Source: Paenibacillus vini
Lineage (GTDB): Bacteria > Bacillota > Bacilli > Paenibacillales > Paenibacillaceae
Direction of reading: 5' to 3'
Length of the DNA: 64,000 nt
Assembly (NCBI RefSeq): GCF_018403325.1
Contig: NZ_BOSL01000011.1
Span: 1-64,000 of the forward strand
Below the pieces are notes generated by a model that saw only the letters and a list, made by a program, of their open reading frames with translations, was not told the origin of the DNA and searched no databases. Of this stretch, positions 34,535 through 43,688 are shown piece by piece. A program made the translations under genes and the position numbers. Every line of letters starts with the position of its first letter. The stretch's first letter is position 1.

Positions 34535-34590
34535 GTTTCAGGAGCTAAGATGCTAAGGAATAAGCTCCGATTTATTTAAATGAAATAATA

Positions 34591-34636
34591 ACAAAGCCGC
34601 CTAATTGCGCGTATCGGAGCGCTTAGGCGGCTTTGT
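34591..34636. terminator. Bidirectional terminator
   Basis: ACAAAGCCGCCTAA is exactly inverted as TTAGGCGGCTTTGT between the converging exporter and acetate-transporter genes. Confidence 0.85.
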
Positions 34637-34651
34637 TTATTGTATTGAGAC

Positions 34652-35275
34652 TTAAGCCCGTGCTTTGAAAATGCCGAAGGGTCGGCCTACAGGCAAAAAT
34701 ACCCGGCCAAAGTGAACGTTCAGCACAGCTGCGCCGGCGCCGTAGAGCGAGAGCAGGCCGATGCCCATTTCCGCATAAGCCGCCAGACCATGAAACAGTT
34801 CAGGGGCGATCCCGAATGCATCAAAGGAAAGGCCAAGGAACAAAAGGTCGATTAAGACGAAAATGAAGAACAGGACTTTATGCGTCTCCATAGCACCGAT
34901 GGTCATAAATAACGTAAATATGAGATATCCGGCAAACGCAAAGCCGAGCTGCTTGCCGTCCACGCCTGCCGCCAGCTCAGGGCCCAATACGCCAAGCTTG
35001 ATTAGCCAGCTTGTACCCATAGCGAACCAGAAGAAAGCGTACGCGCCAAATGCGGTCATACCGAATGTGTTGTTATGTTTGGCATCTTGAATGCTGGCGA
35101 ACAGCTGGGCGAACGCTCCGAGGAAAATCGCCCAAGGAATGGCGTAGCTCAAACCGTCCGTGATCCCTAGCTTTTGGGAAGAGGCGACCAACGTTACGAT
35201 TGCCAGTCCAAACAGGCCGATTCCGCTAGGATCGGCCGTCATGATTTTTACGTGTGTAGATGATGCGTTTTGCAT
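34652..35275 (-). CDS. Acetate/succinate transporter, GPR1/FUN34/YaaH (SatP) family
   Basis: A 207-residue membrane protein with six predicted helices. The family signature near the N-terminus (NPAPLGL in SatP) appears as DPSGIGLFGLA. GAFAQLFA and GAYAFFWFAMG follow in helices 2 and 3 as usual. The family moves acetate and succinate with protons, or acts as an anion channel. The start is ATG 35275, with GGAGG about 13 bases upstream. It is a single gene. Confidence 0.88.
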   Translation of the reverse strand: MQNASSTHVKIMTADPSGIGLFGLAIVTLVASSQKLGITDGLSYAIPWAIFLGAFAQLFASIQDAKHNNTFGMTAFGAYAFFWFAMGTSWLIKLGVLGPELAAGVDGKQLGFAFAGYLIFTLFMTIGAMETHKVLFFIFVLIDLLFLGLSFDAFGIAPELFHGLAAYAEMGIGLLSLYGAGAAVLNVHFGRVFLPVGRPFGIFKARA

Positions 35276-35618
35276 AGTTCAGTCAAAGCCTCCAGAAGAT
35301 CATTTGCTTCTCATTCCGCCGATACCGGAATGAATACTGATGTATTGTAATGGATTTGGGAGGGTTCGTACAGTGTATAAAATTACAATTGCGCTTAAAG
35401 GCACTTATTCTCGTTGAATCAGAAACGAAAGGATGAGAGGGAATATTCCTGGAAAAGGGATTATTTAAAGCCGATTTATATGTAATTGAATCATTCCATA
35501 AAAACTTAATTTCATTTTGAGGAAAAGTGTTATAATGAAGTTGAAAATGAACTTCTGGAATTCATGGCGCGCCTTTTTTAACTTAGAGCAGGGATCATCA
35601 CAGATTGGAGATTTGAAT
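35276..35618 (+). promoter_or_regulatory. Promoter region of the sulfatase cluster
   Basis: A TATAAT box at 35531-35536 lies about 80 bases before the FGE gene; its -35 box is poor. A 14-residue frame (GTG 35371, MYKITIALKGTYSR) follows GGGAGGG but may be chance. No riboswitch recognised. Confidence 0.35.
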
Positions 35619-36608
35619 ATGGCAGATAACTTTAAAGCTTGCTGCTCAGCCAGTCGTCATCAAGTCAAGGTCAATGGTTCCCTCGATGGATCGTCCCAAG
35701 TGAAGAAATCGGAGAAATCGATCCAAGCATCGACCGGGAAGAAAGACTTATCGGGTATGATTCTTATCGAGGGAGGTCCATTTCTGATGGGGACGGATGA
35801 TAAGGAAGGCTTCCCGTCGGATGGAGAGGGACCGGTTCGGGAAGTGACAGTCTCTTCCTTCTATATAGAAGCGACAGCGGTTACAAATGAGCAGTTCGCG
35901 CTCTTTGTAGAAGATACCAACTACGTTTCGGAAGCGGAGCGTTTCGGCTGGTCTTACGTCTTCCATTCTTTCGTTTCCGAAGAAACAGGCAAGAAGGTTA
36001 CCCAAGTGGCAACTCAAACCCCTTGGTGGTGGGTCGTAGAAGGAGCGGACTGGCGTCACCCGGAAGGCCCCGATTCTCATGTGAAGGAGCGGCTGGATCA
36101 TCCGGTTGTTCATATGTCCTGGAATGATGCCGAAGCTTATTGCCGCTGGGCCGGCAAGCGTCTTCCGACAGAAGCGGAGTGGGAGTATGCTGCCCGGGGA
36201 GGACTTGTCCAGAAACGATATCCTTGGGGGGACGAATTAAAGCAAGGCGGAGAACACCAATGCAATATTTGGCAAGGGAAATTCCCCGACAAGAATCATG
36301 CCAGCGACGGTTATGCAGGCACGGCTCCTGTAAAATCCTACCGGCCTAACGGTTATGGCCTTTACAATATGTCGGGAAATGTATGGGAATGGTGCGAGGA
36401 TTGGTTCGCGCCTGACTATCACCGGTCTTCCGATTCCGTAAATCCGCGAGGCCCGGCAAGCGGTGTGGCAAGGTCGATGCGCGGCGGATCCTATTTATGC
36501 CATAAATCTTATTGTAACCGCTATCGTATCGCGGCCCGAAGCAAGAATACGCCGGACAGCTCTTCAGGGAATATCGGGTTTCGGTGCGCGGCGGATGTTA
36601 TAAAGTAA
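35619..36608 (+). CDS. Formylglycine-generating enzyme (aerobic sulfatase-maturating)
   Basis: A 329-residue oxygen-dependent enzyme that converts the Cys of CxPxR in type I sulfatases to C-alpha-formylglycine. The FGE-sulfatase domain (about 45-326) includes GGPFLMGTD, HPVVHMSWNDAEAYCRWAGKR and GNVWEWCEDW. The copper-binding active-site pair is Cys294 and Cys299 in GGSYLCHKSYCNRYR, followed by AARSKNTPDSSSGNIGFRC, nearly the human SUMF1 sequence. It is therefore a true FGE and not a related SUMF1-like oxidase. The frame is open to 35517. GGAG at 35607-35610 places the start at ATG 35619, downstream of the TATAAT at 35531. There is no signal peptide, so it works in the cytoplasm on the adjacent sulfatases. 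Confidence 0.92.
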   Translation: MADNFKACCSASRHQVKVNGSLDGSSQVKKSEKSIQASTGKKDLSGMILIEGGPFLMGTDDKEGFPSDGEGPVREVTVSSFYIEATAVTNEQFALFVEDTNYVSEAERFGWSYVFHSFVSEETGKKVTQVATQTPWWWVVEGADWRHPEGPDSHVKERLDHPVVHMSWNDAEAYCRWAGKRLPTEAEWEYAARGGLVQKRYPWGDELKQGGEHQCNIWQGKFPDKNHASDGYAGTAPVKSYRPNGYGLYNMSGNVWEWCEDWFAPDYHRSSDSVNPRGPASGVARSMRGGSYLCHKSYCNRYRIAARSKNTPDSSSGNIGFRCAADVIK

Positions 36609-36678
36609 ATCCGTTGAGGAAACTCACTGAAGCTATAACTTGTATCGTCTAGTATTTCATCAAGAGGAGGCTTTTGAA

Positions 36679-38169
36679 ATGGAATCAGGAACGAGTTCTA
36701 AACGTCCAAACATTTTACTGATTACGGTAGACCAGATGCGCTTTGATTGTTTAAGTATACTAGGGCATCCCGTCGTGGAGACTCCTAACCTGGATGAATT
36801 GGCCCGAACCGGTGTGAGATTTGATCATGCTTATTCGGCGACTCCGACCTGTGTGCCTGCCCGGGCGGCTATATTCACAGGGATGAAGCAAACCTCTCAC
36901 GGACGAGTCGGCTACCAGGAGAGGGTGCCGTGGAATTACCCGAACACATTGCCGGGTGAACTGGCTAAATCGGGTTATCATACGCAATGTGTCGGTAAAA
37001 TGCATGTCTATCCGGCACGGAGTCTGCTCGGATTCCATAATGTTGTTTTGCATGACGGTTATCTGCACTATAATCGCGATAAACAGAATACTCCCGTTCA
37101 AGAACATTTCGATGAAGTGGATGATTACTTGCCGTGGCTGCGCGGACAAGTTCCGGGAGCAGACCTCTTGGACCTTGGACTGGATTGTAATGCTTCCACA
37201 GTTGCAAGGCCATGGGCTCTGCCGGAACACCTGCATCCTACCAATTGGACTGTAAGTCAATCGATCGATTTCTTGCGGCGCAGAGATCCGGGCAAACCGT
37301 TTTTCCTGTGGATGTCGTTCGTGCGCCCTCATTCTCCTCTTGATCCGCCGCAAGCCTATCTGGATATGTACAAGGATCTCGATATTCCCGATCCGGTGAT
37401 TGGGGAATGGGCCATGAAGGAAGACCCGGAGGGGAACGGGTTTAATCCCGTGACTTCCAAGGGCATCGTTCCCAAGCGTCGCTTAAGAACAGCTATGGCT
37501 GCTTATTACGCGTTAATTACCCATATCGATCATCAAATCGGACGTTTTCTGCAAGCGTTGAGTGAATACGGCGAACGGAATAATACGATCATCATGTTTA
37601 CTTCGGATCACGGGGAGCTGCTGGGCGACCATCATTTGTTTAGAAAGTCGTTGCCTTATGAAGGGAGCGCCCACATTCCATTTATCGTAAATGATGCGGG
37701 AGGACACCTGGATTTGGCTTCAGGATCCGCCGTGTCCGAGATCATTGAATTGCGCGATATTATGCCTTCTTTATTGAATGCGGCTTCGGCCGAGATCCCC
37801 GGTTCCGTCGATGGGGAGAGCATCTGGGATTTAGCGCGCGGCGATAAGGAACCCCGGGAAAAGTCTTGGCGTGAGTACCTGCACGGGGAACATACCCAAG
37901 GCATCATGTCCACGCAGTGGATTACGGATGGGCGCGAGAAATATATATGGTACTCTCAAACCGGGGAGGAACAGTTCTTCAATTTGACTCAGGATCCCGG
38001 CGAACTGCACAACCTGATTCACGATCCGTCGCTGCAGGAAAAAATTCAATATTGGCGTTCTATCCTGATTCATGAGCTTCAGGGCCGCGAAGAAGGATAT
38101 GTGCAGGGCGGTTGTCTGGTTGTCGGACGCGAACCAGTTTCTGTTTTGTCTCATATTAAACAGGCATAA
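36679..38169 (+). CDS. Type I sulfatase (CVPAR), cytoplasmic
   Basis: A 496-residue sulfatase of the alkaline-phosphatase superfamily. The metal-binding start NILLITVDQMRFD gives the N-terminal Asp pair. Cys58 in TCVPAR is the residue matured to formylglycine. HGRVG and SDHGELLGDHHLF follow, with metal and substrate residues near the C-terminus. Sulfatases of this kind release sulfate from sulfated sugars, but the substrate cannot be read. The start is ATG 36679 after AGAGGAGG. No signal peptide is seen. The gene follows FGE by 70 bases and precedes the radical SAM maturase by 19, so maturation and activity are encoded together. Confidence 0.92.
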   Translation: MESGTSSKRPNILLITVDQMRFDCLSILGHPVVETPNLDELARTGVRFDHAYSATPTCVPARAAIFTGMKQTSHGRVGYQERVPWNYPNTLPGELAKSGYHTQCVGKMHVYPARSLLGFHNVVLHDGYLHYNRDKQNTPVQEHFDEVDDYLPWLRGQVPGADLLDLGLDCNASTVARPWALPEHLHPTNWTVSQSIDFLRRRDPGKPFFLWMSFVRPHSPLDPPQAYLDMYKDLDIPDPVIGEWAMKEDPEGNGFNPVTSKGIVPKRRLRTAMAAYYALITHIDHQIGRFLQALSEYGERNNTIIMFTSDHGELLGDHHLFRKSLPYEGSAHIPFIVNDAGGHLDLASGSAVSEIIELRDIMPSLLNAASAEIPGSVDGESIWDLARGDKEPREKSWREYLHGEHTQGIMSTQWITDGREKYIWYSQTGEEQFFNLTQDPGELHNLIHDPSLQEKIQYWRSILIHELQGREEGYVQGGCLVVGREPVSVLSHIKQA

Positions 38170-38188
38170 CAATGGGGGATAGAACTCA

Positions 38189-39436
38189 ATGAGCGCATGC
38201 ATTCAAACATCCAGGCCGCAACATCTTCATGTCATGTGGAAGACCGTCTCCGAGGATTGCAATCTGGCCTGTGATTATTGTTACTACAGTACGGCCGGCG
38301 GGGTTCCTCATCAACCGGTTCGAGTGATGGAGCCGGTACTTCTGGATCGGTTTATCTCTCAGTACATGGAACGGTCCTCCGGACAGGCTACATTCTCCTG
38401 GCAGGGAGGAGAGCCCTTGTTGGCCGGTTATCCGTATTTTGAACAAGTGGTCTCCCTTCAGGCCAAGTATGCGCCGCCTCATACGCTGATAAGCAATGCG
38501 CTGCAAACAAATGGGACGCTTATAAATGAGACTTGGGCGCGATTTTTCAAACGTTACAACTTTCTGATCGGAATAAGCCTCGACGGACCCGAGCATATCC
38601 ATAATGCCCACCGTGTAACGGGATCAGGGAAAGGCAGCTTTGACCTGGTTATGCGTGGGGTACGTCATTTGCAGCAGGCGGGTGTGGAATATAACATTTT
38701 GACGGTGATTCATGAAGATAACGTGACGAAGCCGGACGAAGTGATGGCCTTTTACAAAGAGCAGGGGTTTACATATATTCAGTTCATCCCTTGTATGGAT
38801 TTTGTTTCTCAAAAGAGCGGGATGCCCGGAGTCTTCCGGATCACCCCGGAACAGTATGGGGAGTTTCTGTGCCGCACCTTTGACTTGTGGTACAACGAGG
38901 GGAATCCGGAAATATCCATTCGTATGTTTGAGAATATGGTACTTGCCATGCTGCATCGTCCGGCGGAGCTGTGCGTTCACAGCTCGCACTGTCCGAAGAT
39001 GATGGTGCTTGAGACGAACGGGGATGCCTACCCTTGTGATTTCTTTATTGACGAAGAGCACAGGTTAGGAAATATCGGTCAAATCGACCTGGAATCATTG
39101 CTTGCCAGCCCTGCTTATGAACACTTTTTGCAAATGAAGCCGATGATGAATGAAGCATGCCGCAATTGCGAATATCTCAGCTTTTGCCATGGAGGATGCC
39201 CCCGTAATCGGAATTGGCTCGATGTCAATGACCGGTCCGAGGTGGATTATTTCTGCCAAAGCTATAGGATGTTCTACGCCCATGCGTACGACAGAATGAC
39301 TTTACTTGCTAACCGGCTCAAAACGGAACAATTACAAGCCTACAGGAATAGCGGTCAGCCGCTCCCGCGCCGAAATGAACCTTGTCTTTGCGGAAGCGGG
39401 AAAAAGTTCAAGAACTGCTGTCAGCAGCTTGATTAG
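38189..39436 (+). CDS. Anaerobic sulfatase-maturating radical SAM enzyme with SEC-C tail
   Basis: A 415-residue anSME. Cys24, Cys28 and Cys31 in CNLACDYCYY bind the radical SAM cluster. SWQGGEPLLAG and ISLDGPEHIHNAHR follow. The SPASM-type C-terminal domain (about 255-360) has the cysteines for two more clusters (CPKMMVLETNGDAYPCDFF, then CRNCEYLSFCHGGCPRNR). anSME oxidises the sulfatase Cys or Ser to formylglycine without oxygen. The last 22 residues (RNEPCLCGSGKKFKNCC) are a SEC-C zinc motif, not part of characterised anSMEs such as that of Clostridium perfringens, and may bind the ribosome or substrate. The start is ATG 38189 after GGGGGA. Confidence 0.92.
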   Translation: MSACIQTSRPQHLHVMWKTVSEDCNLACDYCYYSTAGGVPHQPVRVMEPVLLDRFISQYMERSSGQATFSWQGGEPLLAGYPYFEQVVSLQAKYAPPHTLISNALQTNGTLINETWARFFKRYNFLIGISLDGPEHIHNAHRVTGSGKGSFDLVMRGVRHLQQAGVEYNILTVIHEDNVTKPDEVMAFYKEQGFTYIQFIPCMDFVSQKSGMPGVFRITPEQYGEFLCRTFDLWYNEGNPEISIRMFENMVLAMLHRPAELCVHSSHCPKMMVLETNGDAYPCDFFIDEEHRLGNIGQIDLESLLASPAYEHFLQMKPMMNEACRNCEYLSFCHGGCPRNRNWLDVNDRSEVDYFCQSYRMFYAHAYDRMTLLANRLKTEQLQAYRNSGQPLPRRNEPCLCGSGKKFKNCCQQLD

Positions 39437-39447
39437 GAGGGAGTTCC

Positions 39448-40281
39448 ATGTCCTCTAACATTCAAAGTCAGTTTGGAGTAAACGTCCTGGACGTTATCAA
39501 AATTCAATACAAGACGCGAATCATTTTTGATTATGTTCAGTCTTGTTATACCGTCTCTTATATACAAAAGGGAGAGGTGTTGACGACATCCTCCGAAGGG
39601 GAATATGTGGCTTCCGCCGGGGATGTCATGATTCATCGTCCCAATGAGCCTTTTAATGTCATTTCCAAAAGAGACGGCGTGCATTATTTGTTTAATATCA
39701 ACGCTACTGTGGGTGCCGGGGATGACTTCTTCAAATTGTTTCCTTTAGGCAAGGTGATTCGAGTACGGGACCGCGACGTGTATGAGCGAAAGTTCGACGA
39801 ACTGCGGAGCTTGTGGCTGCAAGAGGAAGACGATTTAAGAAACGTTCAGGTCGGTTCGCTCGTTTTTTATCTCCTTTATGAAATTGTCGAAAGCACCAAG
39901 CATGGAGGCCGTCGCGCCTCTAGAGATCCCGCCGTTACGGACCGATTTAACGAAGCGCTGCAATTCATGGAGGACCGGCTGGATCAGGAGATTACCAGAG
40001 AAGAGCTTGCCAAGCTTTATCATATGAATCCCGTCTACTTTAGTAGGGCGTTCCAGAAAATATACAAGCTGACGCCGATGCAAATGCTTCGTAAGCTTCG
40101 GCTGCAGCATGCCAAGCAGCTGCTCGAGAGTACGGATTATACGATGGAGCATATCTCCGGCAGATGCGGATTTTATGACGCTTCGCACTTCAGTAAAGCA
40201 TTTCAGACCGTGTATGGCAAAGGACCGTCCGAGTATCGAAAAAGTATCAAATTTACAAAAACAAGCATCGCTTCTCCATAG
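39448..40281 (+). CDS. AraC-family regulator of the sulfatase cluster
   Basis: A 277-residue regulator with an N-terminal cupin-type sensor (about 30-110; GEYVASAGDVMIHRPNEPF) and a C-terminal AraC DNA-binding domain (about 175-270). The latter has LAKLYHMNPVYFSRAFQKIYK as first helix-turn-helix and GFYDASHFSKAFQTVYGKGPSEYRK as second. It starts 11 bases after the maturase stop (GGAGGG upstream), so it belongs to the same operon as FGE, sulfatase and maturase. It probably activates that cluster in response to a sulfated sugar. Confidence 0.9.
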   Translation: MSSNIQSQFGVNVLDVIKIQYKTRIIFDYVQSCYTVSYIQKGEVLTTSSEGEYVASAGDVMIHRPNEPFNVISKRDGVHYLFNINATVGAGDDFFKLFPLGKVIRVRDRDVYERKFDELRSLWLQEEDDLRNVQVGSLVFYLLYEIVESTKHGGRRASRDPAVTDRFNEALQFMEDRLDQEITREELAKLYHMNPVYFSRAFQKIYKLTPMQMLRKLRLQHAKQLLESTDYTMEHISGRCGFYDASHFSKAFQTVYGKGPSEYRKSIKFTKTSIASP

Positions 40282-40417
40282 CCGGATGTGCCGGATTCAT
40301 TTACGCTTATTATCATGAGCGGATCGCATTTGATCAGCACGATGTCGATTCGTAATCTTTCCCATTATCTATTTTATCAGTTCATCTTAGTATAAATAGA
40401 AAGGCAGGGAATCAATC

Positions 40418-41818
40418 ATGAGAATCTTGTATTTGGATTTGGACTCGCTTCGCCCGGATCATCTGGGGTGCTACGGCTACCACCGGAATACGTCCCCGAA
40501 CATCGATGCCATTGCTAAGGAAGGGGTCACCTTTACCAATTATTACTGCTCGGATGCTCCATGTCTGCCATCCCGCTCCGCATTAATGTCGGGGCGTTTC
40601 GGCATTCATAACGGAATCGTAGGACATGGCGGTACCGCTGCCGATATGCGCAGGGAAGGGGCAAGCCGGGAATTCAATGACCGCCTGGGCATGGAGAGCC
40701 TTCCCGCTGTATTAAGGCAAGCGGACATGAAAACCGCGTCGATCAGCACGTTCTCCGAACGGCACTCCGCCTGGACGTTCAACGCCGGTTTTCACGAGGT
40801 GTTCAACGTGGGCGGAAGAGGGCATGAGACGGCGGAACAGGTGCTTCCCGTAGCGCTTAAATGGCTTGAGGATAACGGAAGCTCGGAGAATTGGTTTCTG
40901 CATCTGAATTTTTGGGATCCGCATACGCCTTATCGTACGCCCGAGGATTATGGCAATCCGTTCGCACAGGACCCCTTGCCCGCCTGGCTCACCGAAGAGG
41001 TATTCGAGCTTCACCGGAACAAGAAGGGGCAGCACAGCATTGAAGACATGAACGCGCTCGCCAAATCGCACTATCACCGTCATGCCCGTCACCATCGGAG
41101 CATAGATCAGCACGACGATTTGCGGGTTATTATCGACAACTATGATACCGGGGTTAAATATCTGGACGAGCATCTCGGGCAAATATTCTCCAAGCTGAGG
41201 CAGCTTGGGGTGATGGAAGATACGGCTATCATTATCAGTGCGGATCACGGAGAGAACCTGGGCGAGCTCGGGATTTATTCCGAACACGGCACGGCGGATG
41301 AAGGGACCTGCCGTATTCCGATGATTGTTTCCTGGCCGGGCGGCAGGAAGGGAGCCGTGGATGACGGCCTCCATTATCATCTGGATCTCCCGCCGACCTT
41401 AGCGAGTCTTCTGAAATTGGAAGCCGCTCCATCCTGGGACGGAGAAAGTTATGCCGAAGCTATTACGGAGGAAATCCCGTCCGCCGGGCGAGATTATCTT
41501 GTCATTTCACAATGCGCCCATGTGTGTCAGCGCAGCGTCCGATTCGGGGATTGGTTATATATGCGTACCTATCATGATGGACATCATGGATTTCCGAAAG
41601 AAATGTTGTTCAATTTGAAGCACGACCCTTATGAACAACATAATCTCGCTGAAGAACGCAGAGATATTTGCAAAGAGGCCGTGTATTTGTTAAATGAATG
41701 GCATGACGAGATGATGAGCTCCATGGACTGCGATATTGATCCGATGCGGACGGTACTGAAAGAGGGCGGACCTTATCATGCCAAGGAGTACGCGGACGCC
41801 TCCGGTCATAAAGCATAG
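40418..41818 (+). CDS. Type I sulfatase (CLPSR), cytoplasmic
   Basis: A 466-residue sulfatase. The N-terminal RILYLDLDSLRPDHLGCYGY supplies metal-binding acidic residues. Cys49 in CLPSR is the formylglycine site. Also visible are WDPHTPY and ISADHGENLGELGIYSEHG, with C-terminal metal ligands. It differs clearly from the first sulfatase, so the two likely attack different positions or linkages. The ATG at 40418 follows AGGCAGGGAA. No signal peptide is present. It lies 136 bases after the AraC gene and is the last gene of the cluster in this direction. Confidence 0.92.
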   Translation: MRILYLDLDSLRPDHLGCYGYHRNTSPNIDAIAKEGVTFTNYYCSDAPCLPSRSALMSGRFGIHNGIVGHGGTAADMRREGASREFNDRLGMESLPAVLRQADMKTASISTFSERHSAWTFNAGFHEVFNVGGRGHETAEQVLPVALKWLEDNGSSENWFLHLNFWDPHTPYRTPEDYGNPFAQDPLPAWLTEEVFELHRNKKGQHSIEDMNALAKSHYHRHARHHRSIDQHDDLRVIIDNYDTGVKYLDEHLGQIFSKLRQLGVMEDTAIIISADHGENLGELGIYSEHGTADEGTCRIPMIVSWPGGRKGAVDDGLHYHLDLPPTLASLLKLEAAPSWDGESYAEAITEEIPSAGRDYLVISQCAHVCQRSVRFGDWLYMRTYHDGHHGFPKEMLFNLKHDPYEQHNLAEERRDICKEAVYLLNEWHDEMMSSMDCDIDPMRTVLKEGGPYHAKEYADASGHKA

Positions 41819-41854
41819 CGGTTAAAATGATACATTTTATTTGGGCTTAAAAAG

Positions 41855-41900
41855 GGGGGTGTCCCATCTGTCATCGATAGATGACAGATGGGACACCCCC
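41855..41900. terminator. Perfect 21-bp inverted repeat, probable bidirectional terminator
   Basis: The arm GGGGGTGTCCCATCTGTCAT (41855-41874, extended by C) is exactly inverted at 41880-41900 around loop GATA. On the minus strand CTTTTT follows, so it should end yesM. It is unusually long for a terminator. Confidence 0.75.
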
Positions 41901-41909
41901 TACTTTCTG

Positions 41910-43688
41910 CTAAGCACCGTATTCTTGCGGTTCTATCAAAGTTCCGGGAAGCATCAACACGGTCTTCGTTCCGCTTCCCTCCCGGCTGTAGAGCCGGACA
42001 CCGCAAGGATCTCCGTATTTAAGATGCAGGCGGTTATTCACGTTGAGAAGACCGATATGATCGCCTGATTCTATATTTTTCTGAGCCAGCAGCTTGGTTA
42101 GCTGTTCAAGCCTGTCGGCTGGAATTCCCACTCCATTATCTTCGACGGCGATCTCCAACAGTCCCTCTTCGCTGGTCTCCACCGAGATCAGCAAAACTCC
42201 GCTGCCCTGAGCTTCAAGTCCATGAGCCAGCGCATTTTCGATAATGGGTTGAAGAATCATTTTTGGTACGGAAATATGAAGCCATTCCTGCGGACAGAAC
42301 AGCGTGTACGTGAACTTGTCCGGAAACCTTCCCTGGTAAATCTTCACGCAAGCTTCCGCGATTTTGAGTTCCTCACCAAGAGTTACTTCCTCTTTGCCTT
42401 TGATGCTGTATCTTAGCATGGTGCTTAATGCGGTGGTCATTTCAAAGATCTCCCGGTTTCCTTTTACAATGGCAACGCCTTTAATGGTATCCAAAGTGTT
42501 GCTTAAGAAATGCGGGTTGATCTGGCTCTGCAAATAAGAGTATTCGGCCCGCTGCTTTTCCAAATCGGACTGGTAGAGCTGGGTTGAAGCATCCACTAAT
42601 TGGCCCGTCAAATCATGAATCCGTGTGGTCATATCGTTGAACTGCCGGGAGATGATTTCCATCTCGGCATAGCCTCTAAGATCAACCTTATTGTTGAGCA
42701 CCTGCAGGCTTCCAGCCTTCAACTGATTCATATAACGCATCAGCCGGGACAGCGGCCGCAAGAGATTCATCACAAGCACGGAGTAAGGGATGGAGACGAC
42801 CAACAGGGTTAAGGCCAACAGCCAAATGCTGAACTTCTTCAACTTCTCCAGTTCCTTCATTAAACTGTGAACCGGAACTGCGGTTACGATTCTTCCCGAT
42901 ATTTCAGGCAACTGAAAGGATTGAATGGCGTATTTCTTCCCGTTGATCGTTTCGACGGTTGACTTGCCGTCCTCGTAAGCGGCTCGGTTAAGAATCGGTT
43001 CCAACATAGCTTCCGGTTCGTTGCTATTGGAGTAAATTACGCCTTTATCATCTATCATAAAAAAGCTGGTTCCGGCCAGGCGGGGGTACTCCGAGAATTC
43101 AGTCTGAATCGCTCTCATATCCATAATAACGGCAAGATATCCGATCTTTTCCCCATATTTCGACGTATCCCCGGAAGCAAAGATATTCATCCCGAAGAGC
43201 AGCTTGCTCTTGTCGAGGATTTTATCAGGAGGGCTATAACCCCGATATTGAACGATCCCGTCATCTCCGGCTGTATCCATGAGATCTTCCACATATTTTG
43301 TTCTCCCCGCGATAGAAACTCGAGTGTTCGAACTTCCCGTCACAACAATATCCAGAATATCCGTATTCATATTTCGGGCGATGCTCAGCAACCCTTCTAC
43401 CTTTTGAGATAAGTCATAGACCCGGAGCTTATCCTTCTCCAGGAGAAACTTCTGGACGGTCGAATCGTATCCCACGTTCATCATCATGGATGAAATGTTG
43501 GCATAGTTGGCGGAAATCCGCTCTTTGAGTAGCGAGACCAGCTCCGTATTGTATTGCGTATTCTGGTTAATAATCGTTTCGCTGGATAGTTGATAGACCC
43601 GCGAGATAATAACGGGAATGAGAGCTATAATAAACAATCCGAATAACAGAACCTGGGTACGGATAGATAGTCTCTTAATTGTTTTCAT
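41910..43688 (-). CDS. yesM: Sensor histidine kinase, YesM type
   Basis: A 592-residue membrane kinase. It has a first membrane helix (about 10-33) and an extracellular dCache-like sensor (about 34-275). A second helix (about 280-302) leads to a HAMP domain (about 303-355). The His_kinase domain carries QSQINPHFLSNTLDTIKG with the phosphoacceptor His, and the HATPase domain has ENALAHGLEA and VEDNGVGIP. YesM kinases sense sugars or their binding proteins. The start at 43688 overlaps the yesN stop by four bases, giving translational coupling. The pair is divergent from the ABC importer and should control it. Confidence 0.92.
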   Translation of the reverse strand: MKTIKRLSIRTQVLLFGLFIIALIPVIISRVYQLSSETIINQNTQYNTELVSLLKERISANYANISSMMMNVGYDSTVQKFLLEKDKLRVYDLSQKVEGLLSIARNMNTDILDIVVTGSSNTRVSIAGRTKYVEDLMDTAGDDGIVQYRGYSPPDKILDKSKLLFGMNIFASGDTSKYGEKIGYLAVIMDMRAIQTEFSEYPRLAGTSFFMIDDKGVIYSNSNEPEAMLEPILNRAAYEDGKSTVETINGKKYAIQSFQLPEISGRIVTAVPVHSLMKELEKLKKFSIWLLALTLLVVSIPYSVLVMNLLRPLSRLMRYMNQLKAGSLQVLNNKVDLRGYAEMEIISRQFNDMTTRIHDLTGQLVDASTQLYQSDLEKQRAEYSYLQSQINPHFLSNTLDTIKGVAIVKGNREIFEMTTALSTMLRYSIKGKEEVTLGEELKIAEACVKIYQGRFPDKFTYTLFCPQEWLHISVPKMILQPIIENALAHGLEAQGSGVLLISVETSEEGLLEIAVEDNGVGIPADRLEQLTKLLAQKNIESGDHIGLLNVNNRLHLKYGDPCGVRLYSREGSGTKTVLMLPGTLIEPQEYGA

